Below, in pieces: positions 1-7,509 of a DNA stretch of 15,884 bases; positions within the stretch are counted from its first letter, which is position 1, and each line of letters begins with the position of its first letter. Below the pieces are notes generated by a model. The model was not told the origin of the DNA and ran no database searches. It was given only the letters and a program-made list of their open reading frames with translations. The stretch is from Anaerocolumna sp. (GTDB lineage Bacteria > Bacillota > Clostridia > Lachnospirales > Lachnospiraceae), in the NCBI GenBank assembly GCA_029256035.1, contig JAQSYR010000025.1:1-15884 (forward strand), written 5' to 3'. The position numbers and the translations under genes are program-made.

Positions 1-32
1 GCAGATAGAAGTCAAATTTTATCTGCTTTTTT
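1..32 (+). terminator. Rho-independent terminator at left edge
   Basis: A perfect 7-bp stem, GCAGATA (1-7) with TATCTGC (20-26), is followed by six T (27-32). The stem begins at base 1, so it may extend outside the window. It probably ends an operon lying to the left. Confidence 0.7.
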
Positions 33-35
33 AAG

Positions 36-64
36 GTCATACTTTTCATCGGGTATGACTTTTT
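36..64 (+). terminator. Second tandem terminator-like hairpin
   Basis: GTCATAC (36-42) pairs perfectly with GTATGAC (53-59) around a 10-base loop, followed by five T (60-64). It sits three bases after the T run of the first hairpin. Together the two would insulate the late genes from upstream transcription. Confidence 0.6.
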
Positions 65-68
65 ATTG

Positions 69-170
69 TGGGAGAACATTTACCTAGCTAGTAAATGTCA
101 ATGTAGTTTCTGACCGACTACTCTCCCATTATTTTAATGTTGTGGTCAGATTATGAAAGGTAGGTCAGAA
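69..170 (+). ncRNA. Structured leader upstream of HNH gene (three-way junction with possible pseudoknot)
   Basis: Seen directly: an outer stem TGGGAGA (69-75)/TCTCCCA (122-128) encloses two hairpins. One is ACATTTAC (76-83)/GTAAATGT (91-98); the other is GTAGT (103-107)/ACTAC (117-121). The loop of the second contains TTCTGACC (108-115), an exact 8-base complement of GGTCAGAA (163-170), which lies just before the ATG at 172 and covers its spacer and an AGG. A second partial complement, GGTCAGA, is at 144-150. The inference is an RNA fold that can hide or expose the ribosome-binding site of the endonuclease gene. I do not recognise a known RNA family here. The group I intron core and hammerhead motifs I looked for are absent. 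Confidence 0.45.
109..169. repeat. Three copies of a 7-base motif GGTCAGA
   Basis: GGTCAGA occurs at 144-150 and 163-169 in direct orientation and as TCTGACC at 109-115 in inverted orientation. The set lies between a terminator pair and the terminase genes, where cos or pac sites are often found. It could be RNA-pairing sequence (see the leader fold) or protein-binding sites. Confidence 0.4.
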
Positions 171-171
171 A

Positions 172-1071
172 ATGGCAGATAAATGGACAGACGATCAATT
201 AACATTATTGAAATCATTATATAAAGATTTTACTAATGAGGAATTAATACAACAATATTTTCCGAATAGAACAAATCGGTCGCTAGAATCTATTGCAAGC
301 AAATACAATTTTTCTGGTAAAACAGAAGAAACAATGAAACGAGTTAATAAAATTAAAGGTACAAAAACTGCTGAAAAGATCAGAGGAATAAAACGCAGTA
401 AAGATACTAAAGAAAAAATATCTAAAAACAAAAAAGAATACTGGAAAACTCATGAAGTTGGTGAACATTTATTACATCCAACAGATGAAACAAGACGAAA
501 AATGAGTAAATCTAAAAAAGCAATTGGAAAATGGAAAGGTAATTCTAACCCTAGACATATAAATCCGCTAAATGGAGAAATGAATGGTAAATGGAAAGGT
601 GGAATTACTGATTTATATCAAGAGCTAAGAAGTGATACTAAAGACTGGCAAACTAACTCAATGGATTTTTGTAAATATAAATGTATTGTTACTGATAAAT
701 CATTCGATGAAGTTCATCATTTAATTCCTTTTAAAGATATTATGAAAGAAACATTTAATATTCTAAATTTAGATATGAGAAAGAATATGTCTAAATATAA
801 GCAAGATGATGTTGATAGCATTAAAGAAACATTAAAAATATTGCATATCAGTTATGGGTATGGAATTTGTTTACGCAAAGATATACATAAATTATTTCAT
901 GATAATTATGGATATTTTAATAATACACCATATCAATTTCTTGATTTTGTTTATAGATTAGATGTCGGAGAATTTGATAAATGGTTAAAAGAAAATAAAT
1001 TACAATTATATATTAATTATCAGATTATTGATTATTTAGAAAGCAGTTTATTATTACAACAGACTGCTTAA
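172..1071 (+). CDS. HNH homing-type endonuclease with NUMOD3-like motifs
   Basis: Probable site-specific DNA nuclease of the free-standing homing type, which spreads its own gene by cutting relatives that lack it. The 299 residues begin with a Myb/SANT-like helical segment (WTDDQ at residues 5-9 to about 47). Basic NUMOD3-like repeats follow at about 78-90 and 106-120, with consecutive KISKNKK and KMSKSKK, and then the family motif MNGKWKGG near 137-144. The C-terminal half holds the HNH nuclease: a Cys pair (C167, C171), the catalytic VHH at 181-183 and a second metal-binding segment HKLFH at 239-243. The ribosome-binding site is AAAGG (156-160) or AGG (162-164). The gene sits between a structured leader and the small terminase gene, a common landing site for such elements. 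Family assignment is firm; the cleavage target and present activity are unknown. A packaging-associated HNH role is possible but less likely, given the NUMOD motifs. Confidence 0.88.
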   Translation: MADKWTDDQLTLLKSLYKDFTNEELIQQYFPNRTNRSLESIASKYNFSGKTEETMKRVNKIKGTKTAEKIRGIKRSKDTKEKISKNKKEYWKTHEVGEHLLHPTDETRRKMSKSKKAIGKWKGNSNPRHINPLNGEMNGKWKGGITDLYQELRSDTKDWQTNSMDFCKYKCIVTDKSFDEVHHLIPFKDIMKETFNILNLDMRKNMSKYKQDDVDSIKETLKILHISYGYGICLRKDIHKLFHDNYGYFNNTPYQFLDFVYRLDVGEFDKWLKENKLQLYINYQIIDYLESSLLLQQTA

Positions 1072-1083
1072 TTTTATTATATG

Positions 1084-1101
1084 AAAGAGGTGAGCACTAT
1101 C
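1084..1101 (+). promoter_or_regulatory. Strong RBS pointing at an ATC start (terS)
   Basis: AAAGAGGTGA (1084-1093) is a near-complete Shine-Dalgarno sequence. The codon at the right distance is ATC (1099-1101), in frame with the terminase ORF. The in-frame ATG at 1081 lies before this site and has only AT-rich sequence upstream, and GTG at 1090 overlaps the site itself. Confidence 0.55.
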
Positions 1102-2151
1102 GCTGGTAAGGCTACAAAACTTGAAACTGTCACTAAAAATGTTAGTGCAAAAACTCAAGTAAATAAAGATGTAAAAATCAATATTAAACAACATGATAAT
1201 ACACCTAAAGAATTTAGGTGTACATGCTGTGGTAATACATATTCAAAACAACAAGGAAACTTTATGCCATCAAACTTTGAGACATTTAAAGGTAATGGTG
1301 GATACATTGACACTTGCAAAAAATGCACTGATCAACTTTTTGAATACTTAACGAATTTTTATATGGGGAACGAAGAAAAAGCGATAGACCATATATGTAT
1401 GATGTATGGTCTTTATTTTAATGAATCTCCTTTAGCTGCTAGTAAGAAAATAAGTGCTGATAGGAGTAGATTGTCTACATATTCAAGTAAAATTCAGATT
1501 AAACCTTGGATTGGTAAAACTTATTTAAATACCATTACTGAACGCATTGAAGAAGAAAAAGGAAATGTAATTGAATCATTAGAAGACGTTAAAGATTCAA
1601 AGAAAGCAAAATTGAAATCTGTTAAGTTCTTTGGGGTAGGTTTTGATGATGAAGATTATCCATATCTTGAAGATGAGTATCTCGATTGGACTACTAGACA
1701 CGAGTGTTCAACTAAAGCACAAGAAGAGGTATTTAAACAAATTTGCTATGCACAATTAGATATTTTAAAGGCAAAGAAAAAAGGTCTTCCAACTAAGGAT
1801 TTAACAAAAACTCTTCAGGATTTATTGGCAACAGCTAATCTCCAACCAAAACAAACTAAAGAAAATACTCTTGCTGAACAAAACACTTTTGGCACTTTGA
1901 TTAGAAAATGGGAAAATGAAAAGCCGATTCCTGAACCAGACGAAGAATGGAAAGATGTAGATGGAATTGTTAAGTATATTACCATTTATTTCTTGGGACA
2001 TCTTTGTAAAATGATGGGTATAAAGAATTCATATGCGCGAATGTATGAACAGGAAATGGATAAATACAAAGTAGACAAGCCTGAATACGAAGATGACGAT
2101 GAAGCACTATTTGATGCTGTGTTTGGTGGTGGTTTAGATGATTCAGACTAA
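1099..2151 (+). CDS. terS: Terminase small subunit, zinc-finger type
   Basis: Likely DNA-recognition subunit of the packaging motor, binding the phage genome start site and handing it to the large terminase encoded next. The protein is 350 residues from ATC at 1099, or 356 from ATG at 1081. An N-terminal zinc ribbon is formed by CTCC and CKKC (C47/C50 and C79/C82, counted from 1081), preceded by a basic linker. A long helical middle follows, and the tail is very acidic (EDDDEALFD near the C-terminus). This is much longer than the classic 100-200 residue small terminases but matches a type I associate with Clostridia phages. It overlaps the large terminase start by 14 bases, supporting coupled translation. 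Next in-frame ATGs lie past the first zinc knuckle, so a late start is unlikely. The name rests on family resemblance and on position directly before terL. Confidence 0.72.
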   Translation: MAGKATKLETVTKNVSAKTQVNKDVKINIKQHDNTPKEFRCTCCGNTYSKQQGNFMPSNFETFKGNGGYIDTCKKCTDQLFEYLTNFYMGNEEKAIDHICMMYGLYFNESPLAASKKISADRSRLSTYSSKIQIKPWIGKTYLNTITERIEEEKGNVIESLEDVKDSKKAKLKSVKFFGVGFDDEDYPYLEDEYLDWTTRHECSTKAQEEVFKQICYAQLDILKAKKKGLPTKDLTKTLQDLLATANLQPKQTKENTLAEQNTFGTLIRKWENEKPIPEPDEEWKDVDGIVKYITIYFLGHLCKMMGIKNSYARMYEQEMDKYKVDKPEYEDDDEALFDAVFGGGLDDSD

Positions 2152-3886
2152 TAAAAAAACAGAAAAAGAAGTAGCTAATGATAAAGCAAGTAAAATAATG
2201 GACGGAGTAGCTACTTGGTGTAGTTTCTATCGTTCTAATCCTCATAGATTTGCAAAAGATTATTTGGGAATTACATTAAAATTATTTCAAATGATACTTT
2301 TATATATGATGAATGCTAGTAATTACTTTATGTACTTAGCTGCTCGTGGACAAGGTAAGACGTGGTTAACTGCTGTATTTTGTGTAACCAGATGCATTTT
2401 ATATCCGGGTACAAAAATATGTGTCGGTTCAAAAAATCGTAATCAAGCGAATGAAGTTTTAGAAAAAATAACCACAGATTTAATGATTAATTCAGATAAT
2501 TTAAGAATGGAAATAAGTGATTATTCAGTTGGTCAAAATAAAGCATATATAGAATTTAGAAACGGATCTTGGATAAAAGTTATAACGGCTTCAGATTCAG
2601 GTAGAAGTGCTAGAGCGAATGTCTTGATTACTGACGAATTTCGTATGGTTGACAAAAATATCATTAATACTGTTTTAAGAAAATTTCTAACAGCTCCAAG
2701 AAATCCAAAATATTTAAATAAAAAAGAATATAAACATTTAGCTGAAAGAAATAAAGAAATTTATATGTCAAGTTGTTGGTTTAAAAGTCACTGGAGTTTT
2801 GAAAAGGCAAAAGCATATTGTGCTAATTTGGTTAATGACGCTAAAAAATATTTTATTTGTGGTTTGCCATATCAAATATCAATAAAAGAAGGTCTATTGT
2901 CAAAAGAACAAGTTGAAGATGAAATGTCAGAAGCGGATTTTAGTGAAATGGCATGGGATATGGAAATGGGTTGCTTGTGGTATGGCGATACTGATGGAGC
3001 ATTTTTCTCATACGAAGATGTTTCAAAACAAAGAACTTTAAAAACAGCAGTTTATCCACCATCTAGCTTATCTGATAAAAAATTTAAAATTCCTGATTTA
3101 GCCATCGGAGAAAAACGTATTCTTTCAGTTGACGTTGCTTTATTAGCATCTAAAAAACAAAATAATGATGCGGCATCTATATTTATTAACAGTTCTTTAC
3201 CAACAAAAAGTAATAAGTATATAGGAAACCTAATTTATGCTGAAAATCACGAGGGGTTACATACGAGTGAATTAGCTTTAATTGTGCGAAGATTGTTTGA
3301 ACAATTTAAATGTACAGAAATTGCATTAGATGTCAAGGGAATAGGTTTAGGAATTTACGATGCGCTTTGTCGTGATATACCAGACCCTATAAATGGAGCA
3401 ATATACCCACCATTAAGTTGTTGCAACGATCAAGTATATGCTGATAGGTGTATTGATAAAAAAGCACCAAAAGTTATATGGGCAATTCAAGCTACAGCAC
3501 AGTTTAATAACGATATGTATTTAATGCTTAGAGATGGATTCAAACAAGGATATTTAAACATATTGGTTAATGAATTTGAAGCAGACGAAATTTTAAAGGA
3601 CATCAGAGGATATAATTCTATGAGTTCATCAGATAAGACAAAATTACAGTTACCATATATACAAACTACTCTTCTAGTTAATGAATTAATAAATCTTGAA
3701 TATGAAACAAAGGGAGTAAATATTAAAGTGTTTGAGAAATCTGGTATGAGAAAAGACCGTGTTTCAAGTATTGGATACAATTATTGGGTTCAATGTCAGT
3801 TGGAAAGAAAGTTTAAACCAAAACAATCGAACTTTGACCCGACTACAATGATCCAATTCCGTCAACCACAGATTCGCAAATACTAA
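2138..3886 (+). CDS. terL: Terminase large subunit (packaging ATPase/nuclease)
   Basis: Motor protein that pumps DNA into the prohead and cuts the concatemer. In the 582 residues, a Walker A motif AARGQGKTW lies at 68-76 and a Walker B LITDE at 163-167, with the catalytic Glu at 167. The C-terminal RNase H-like nuclease begins around 328 with SVDVALL (D332); a second acidic strand, IALDVKG, is at 395-401. Length is typical for the family. The ATG at 2138 overlaps the end of the small terminase gene and is preceded by a G-rich GGTGGTGG rather than a standard ribosome-binding site, so reinitiation after terS is likely. The gene ends in a run of in-frame TAA codons. The assignment is secure. Confidence 0.95.
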   Translation: MIQTNKKTEKEVANDKASKIMDGVATWCSFYRSNPHRFAKDYLGITLKLFQMILLYMMNASNYFMYLAARGQGKTWLTAVFCVTRCILYPGTKICVGSKNRNQANEVLEKITTDLMINSDNLRMEISDYSVGQNKAYIEFRNGSWIKVITASDSGRSARANVLITDEFRMVDKNIINTVLRKFLTAPRNPKYLNKKEYKHLAERNKEIYMSSCWFKSHWSFEKAKAYCANLVNDAKKYFICGLPYQISIKEGLLSKEQVEDEMSEADFSEMAWDMEMGCLWYGDTDGAFFSYEDVSKQRTLKTAVYPPSSLSDKKFKIPDLAIGEKRILSVDVALLASKKQNNDAASIFINSSLPTKSNKYIGNLIYAENHEGLHTSELALIVRRLFEQFKCTEIALDVKGIGLGIYDALCRDIPDPINGAIYPPLSCCNDQVYADRCIDKKAPKVIWAIQATAQFNNDMYLMLRDGFKQGYLNILVNEFEADEILKDIRGYNSMSSSDKTKLQLPYIQTTLLVNELINLEYETKGVNIKVFEKSGMRKDRVSSIGYNYWVQCQLERKFKPKQSNFDPTTMIQFRQPQIRKY

Positions 3887-3936
3887 TAATAATATACAAT
3901 AAGACATATAAAAAAATAAAAAGAAAGGAGGTTATC

Positions 3937-5460
3937 ATGGACAATCAAGAAGTTAACAATTCTAAAACACTTGAACAGCAAGCTTTAGAAAAATATGCTC
4001 AACTAGCATTTGCAAATATTAAGAAAAGTATGGTTCAAGATTTAGTTAATAATCGTAATGAAAGTGTTATATATAAACGCTATCCAATTGAACGGGTGGT
4101 TACTATGTTGGAAAAACCACAGTCATTTGAGAAAGAGTTACGAGAAATGAGTAATTTCTTATACATAACAAGTAGTCACTACCGTAGATTAATGGATTAC
4201 TATGCAAAATTGCCAACATATAATCATATCGTTGTTCCAACTAATCTTCCTAAAAAGATTAATACAAAAACATACAAGGATACATATTACAAAGTTATTG
4301 CTCAGATAGAAAAATATAATTTGAAACACGAGTTGCCTAAAATATTACTATCTGCATTTGTCGAAGGTGTATTTTATGGATTGGAATATGAGACATCAGA
4401 TTCTTATTACATTAAACCTTTTAATAGTAATTTTGCAGAGATATCTTCTATCGAGGATGGATGTTACTCTTTTTCTATTGATTTAAACTATTTTACTGGT
4501 AAAGAACATTTATTCCCTGCTTATGGAAAAGAAATAGAAAATGCTTACTATGCTTATAAGGGTTATTCTAAGAAAAAGATAAAAGGGAATACAAATTTAC
4601 GTTGGTTTGAACCATCAAACGGAATATGTATTAAGGCGGATGAAAATAACCCATTATTTAGTACTCCTGTATACTGTTCTATTTTCTTAGATTTAATAAG
4701 GCTGGAGGATTATAAACTACTTAAAAAAGCAAAGACTGAAATCGATAATTATAAAGTTCTTGCATTAAAAATGGAAGTTGACGATGACGGTGTCCCTAAA
4801 ATGGATTTCGACATGGCAATGAAATATTATAATCAAGCAGCTGGTAATCTTCCATCTGGAATTGGATTGATTCTTTCTCCGTTTGTTATATCGGATTTTT
4901 CATTTCAGAAGTCATCTTCTGCCGACACAGATGCCGTTAATGAAGCCGAAGAAGAATTTTGGTCTAGTTCAGGAACAAGTGGAATGTTATTTGGTAGTGC
5001 TAAAGCATCAAGTTCTTCTAGTTTAACTTTGTCAACAAAACCCGATGAACAAATAGCTTTCAGTATACTTACGCAAATTGCTAGAAACATAAATAGAAAA
5101 ATAAAGAAAATGAATTTGCCATATACATTTGAATTAAAGTTTTTGGATCAATCAATTTTTAATGTTGATGAGTATTCGAATAGAATGCTTAAAGCGTCAC
5201 AATATGGAGTTTCTGGTTCAAAATTATTATATGCCGCTTCATTAGGTATGACGCCTAGCGATGTTGTTAATTTTAGTTATCTTGAAAACGACATTTTAAA
5301 GGTAACAAATGAAATGTTCACAAGTCCATTAATAAGTTCAAATACAATTTCTCGTTCAGAGGATAACGTTGGTGGCGCATCAACACAAGAAGAAAAAGGA
5401 CAAACCGTTTCTGACAATACAGAAAAAAGTCGTGAACAAAATGGAAATAACGAAAATTAA
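3937..5460 (+). CDS. Portal protein
   Basis: Forms the ring at one vertex of the capsid through which DNA enters and onto which the neck is built. The product is 507 residues, a usual portal size, and begins after a textbook AAAGGAGGT site. Features fitting portals are the mixed helical N-terminal half with LYITSSHYRRLMDYY near 74-88, a central region ending in serine-rich stretches (SSSADTD, ASSSSSL), and the helical segment with ILTQIARNINRKIKK at about 376-390. The last 40 residues are polar and probably disordered. Position between terL and the protease-scaffold gene is the standard portal position and is the strongest single argument. I see no fused ADP-ribosyltransferase or minor head domain. 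Confidence 0.88.
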   Translation: MDNQEVNNSKTLEQQALEKYAQLAFANIKKSMVQDLVNNRNESVIYKRYPIERVVTMLEKPQSFEKELREMSNFLYITSSHYRRLMDYYAKLPTYNHIVVPTNLPKKINTKTYKDTYYKVIAQIEKYNLKHELPKILLSAFVEGVFYGLEYETSDSYYIKPFNSNFAEISSIEDGCYSFSIDLNYFTGKEHLFPAYGKEIENAYYAYKGYSKKKIKGNTNLRWFEPSNGICIKADENNPLFSTPVYCSIFLDLIRLEDYKLLKKAKTEIDNYKVLALKMEVDDDGVPKMDFDMAMKYYNQAAGNLPSGIGLILSPFVISDFSFQKSSSADTDAVNEAEEEFWSSSGTSGMLFGSAKASSSSSLTLSTKPDEQIAFSILTQIARNINRKIKKMNLPYTFELKFLDQSIFNVDEYSNRMLKASQYGVSGSKLLYAASLGMTPSDVVNFSYLENDILKVTNEMFTSPLISSNTISRSEDNVGGASTQEEKGQTVSDNTEKSREQNGNNEN

Positions 5461-5472
5461 GGAGATGATAAA

Positions 5473-5673
5473 ATGATTTTAAATGTAATTGACGAAGAAT
5501 TAAAAGACACTCTCCTTTCAAAAAGTTATAAGTTAATCAACACAATTGAAGATATTCACAAGAAAAAGATTTGGTTATTTGAATATAATCCAAGTCTTTT
5601 TTGTTTGGATATAAATGATGAAGAAATAAAGCAAAAGTGCTTCTTTTCTGACGCTTTAAAAATGACTTTTTGA
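5473..5673 (+). CDS. Small protein of unknown function between portal and protease
   Basis: A 66-residue polar protein with an alternating acidic and basic composition and a phenylalanine-rich end (FFSDALKMTF). The ribosome-binding site AAGGAG starts just before the portal stop, and only 12 bases separate the two genes, so it is surely cotranslated with them. No membrane segment, cysteine pair or known motif is visible. Small ORFs at this position are frequent in this gene order and may be head-assembly accessories, but no function can be read from the sequence. Confidence 0.7.
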   Translation: MILNVIDEELKDTLLSKSYKLINTIEDIHKKKIWLFEYNPSLFCLDINDEEIKQKCFFSDALKMTF

Positions 5674-5687
5674 GAAAGGAGGTAAGC

Positions 5688-6980
5688 ATGAAAAATAAGA
5701 AAATTAAAGTGGATTTTGAAATGAAATTTTCAGACGTAGTTGACTTAAATAAAAGTTTTGCAAAAGCAAAATGTTTAATTGCATACACAGGAAGAAATAG
5801 AAATTATTCTGATATTTCAAAAGATGTATTTTTAAATGCATTGCCATCAATCAAAAATATTCCGATTGTTGCTAGGTATGATGACGAAAAAGACGATTTT
5901 GGTGGACACGATATTCGAATTGTTGAAACTGAAAATGGAATTAGTATAGCAAACGCTACAGTTCCTTTTGGCGTTGTCCCTGAAAGTGCAAATCAATGGT
6001 TTGAAGAATTAATATTGCAAAATGGTGAAAAGAAAGAATGCTTATTTACTGATGTAATCTTATGGAAGAGACAGTATGGTTATGAACACATTGTAAAGGC
6101 AGAAAAAATTTCACAGTCAATGGAGATTAATGTTTCATCATACATCGTTGATTCAGATGGTTATTATGTGGTTGAAAAAATGGAATTTGAAGCATTAACA
6201 CTATTGGGAGAAAATGTTGAGCCTTGTTTTGAAAACGCAAATTTACAATTATATTCTAAGGATTATTTGAGTGAATTTAAACAGCAATATTCAAATATGT
6301 TGCAAGAATTTAAGCTATTGAATCAATCTTCTACTACAGAAGTTGAGATAAATAATTTAAGTAAAGGAGGTACTGAAATGGATGACAATAAGGAAATCGT
6401 TATTGAAGAAACTACGAAAGAAGTAGCAGAAACAATAATCGAAGAACCTGTTGTTGAAACTGTAGAAGTTGAAGAAGTTGCTATCGAGACACTTATTGAA
6501 AGTGTTGAGACAGTTACAGAAGAAACAATTGAGAATAATATTACACAAGAAGATATTGTTGAAGAAGCTACTACTGATTTCAGCCAAGAATTAAAAGATT
6601 TACAGAGTCAGTATGACAATCTTTTAAAAGAATTTAATGAATATAAGGAAAACTATTCAACTTCCAAAGCAGATGTTGATGAATTAATCACATATAAAAA
6701 CAAGAAAATGGAAGAAGAAAGAAAAGCCAATGAAGATATTATATTCGATAAATTCGAAGAAAGAATTGGAAATACAACAGAGTTTTCAGAGCTAAAGGCT
6801 AATTCTAAAAATTATACATTAGCTGAACTTGAAAAAGAATGTATTTACATTGTTGGATTACATACTGAATATGCAAAAGAAACAAAGAAACAAGAAAACT
6901 TAAAGTTCTCTGTAGAAAAAGAAACAGATGAAACTAAAGAAGTTTATGGCGACCTATTTAAAAAGTATAAGAAAGATTAG
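5688..6980 (+). CDS. Capsid maturation protease fused to scaffold
   Basis: Predicted prohead serine protease with a C-terminal scaffolding domain, as in lambda gene C. The start at 5688 follows GAAAGGAGGT and removes six residues from the longest frame, leaving 430. The N-terminal 185 residues hold the protease-like part: NIPIVARYD at 57-65, GGHD with candidate catalytic His74, and ISQSMEINV with candidate nucleophile Ser144, followed by the conserved-looking FEALTLLGENVEPC (167-180). From about 231 the chain becomes strongly acidic (Glu/Val/Thr repeats), then forms a coiled coil near 300-350 (DFSQELKDLQSQYDNLLKEF) and ends in a basic KKYKK. An internal ribosome-binding site and ATG at 6378 can produce the scaffold alone. 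Family is inferred from layout and motifs; the exact protease clan is not certain. Confidence 0.8.
   Translation: MKNKKIKVDFEMKFSDVVDLNKSFAKAKCLIAYTGRNRNYSDISKDVFLNALPSIKNIPIVARYDDEKDDFGGHDIRIVETENGISIANATVPFGVVPESANQWFEELILQNGEKKECLFTDVILWKRQYGYEHIVKAEKISQSMEINVSSYIVDSDGYYVVEKMEFEALTLLGENVEPCFENANLQLYSKDYLSEFKQQYSNMLQEFKLLNQSSTTEVEINNLSKGGTEMDDNKEIVIEETTKEVAETIIEEPVVETVEVEEVAIETLIESVETVTEETIENNITQEDIVEEATTDFSQELKDLQSQYDNLLKEFNEYKENYSTSKADVDELITYKNKKMEEERKANEDIIFDKFEERIGNTTEFSELKANSKNYTLAELEKECIYIVGLHTEYAKETKKQENLKFSVEKETDETKEVYGDLFKKYKKD
6378..6980 (+). CDS. Scaffold protein from internal in-frame start
   Basis: A perfect AAAGGAGGT at 6363-6371 lies inside the protease-scaffold gene, seven bases before an in-frame ATG at 6378. 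Initiation there gives a 200-residue protein with the acidic and coiled-coil scaffold part only. This matches the lambda C/Nu3 arrangement, where the scaffold is made separately in excess from the end of the protease gene. The scaffold would guide capsid protein assembly and then be degraded by the protease. The ribosome-binding site is as strong as those of neighbouring genes and encodes an otherwise unremarkable LSKGGTE, which suggests it is kept for translation. Confidence 0.7.
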   Translation: MDDNKEIVIEETTKEVAETIIEEPVVETVEVEEVAIETLIESVETVTEETIENNITQEDIVEEATTDFSQELKDLQSQYDNLLKEFNEYKENYSTSKADVDELITYKNKKMEEERKANEDIIFDKFEERIGNTTEFSELKANSKNYTLAELEKECIYIVGLHTEYAKETKKQENLKFSVEKETDETKEVYGDLFKKYKKD

Positions 6981-6992
6981 GAGGAATTTAAA

Positions 6993-7478
6993 ATGGCAAA
7001 AACTATCGTGAGAATTGACAATTGTTCATTCACAAAAAACCCAGCACTTATTAAGAGTGGCAGATATTATGTTAGTACTACAGCTACAGCAATCGAAAAC
7101 GGACGTGTCGTAGCAATCGGAGACTTAGAAACAGGTGAAAGAGAAATTCACAAAACAGCAGCACCTACTGCAACTACAACTTATTTCGGTCTTGTTTGTA
7201 CTCCAGAAGTTATGTACGACGAAAAGAAACAAATGGATGAATTTGAAAATGCTGCTGGTGCAGTATCAAGAGTTGGTATTTTACAAAAAGGTGATATCTT
7301 CTCAGCTACAGTAGAAGCTTTTGACACAACTCCTACTGTTGGTAAATTAGTAGAGTTAGCCGCAGCTACAACTTTAAAAGTTGTTACTACTGCTACTGCT
7401 GGATCAACTCAGGTTGGAAAAGTTATTGCAATTGACACTGTTGGAACAAAAACTCTCTACGTTGTAGAAGTACAGTAA
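6993..7478 (+). CDS. Head decoration-type protein
   Basis: A 161-residue protein rich in Ala, Thr and Val, with a beta-strand pattern throughout and no membrane segment. It is placed between the scaffold and the major capsid gene, exactly where lambda gpD-type decoration proteins lie. The composition and GC-richer codon use resemble the adjacent capsid gene, as expected for an abundant virion component. The start has a clean AGGAGG site that overlaps the end of the scaffold gene, and the gene ends in tandem TAA codons. Function is inferred from position and composition; no catalytic motif is visible. It could instead be a capsid stabiliser or spike base of another family. Confidence 0.65.
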   Translation: MAKTIVRIDNCSFTKNPALIKSGRYYVSTTATAIENGRVVAIGDLETGEREIHKTAAPTATTTYFGLVCTPEVMYDEKKQMDEFENAAGAVSRVGILQKGDIFSATVEAFDTTPTVGKLVELAAATTLKVVTTATAGSTQVGKVIAIDTVGTKTLYVVEVQ

Positions 7479-7509
7479 TAATAATAAACATTGAAAGTGA
7501 GGTACAATA

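Noticed and set aside
1..171. Group I intron or self-cleaving ribozyme around the HNH leader
   Set aside because: No split exon is evident in terS or to the left. Conserved intron core elements and hammerhead motifs were looked for and not found; the resemblance is only in having several stems.
152..181. Nine-codon upstream ORF overlapping the HNH start
   Set aside because: An ATG at 152 opens a short frame ending at 181, but it has no ribosome-binding site of its own and any regulatory effect would be speculation.
195..468. Open frames on the minus strand opposite the HNH gene
   Set aside because: They are Phe/Ser-rich readings of AT-rich antisense sequence, fully within a well-supported + strand gene, with no ribosome-binding site. 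The same applies to the other minus-strand frames across the window.
172..1071. HEARO/IscB-type RNA-guided nuclease with upstream guide RNA
   Set aside because: The protein has NUMOD3 and HNH parts but no RuvC-like domain split around the HNH, and is a typical homing nuclease in size and motif order.
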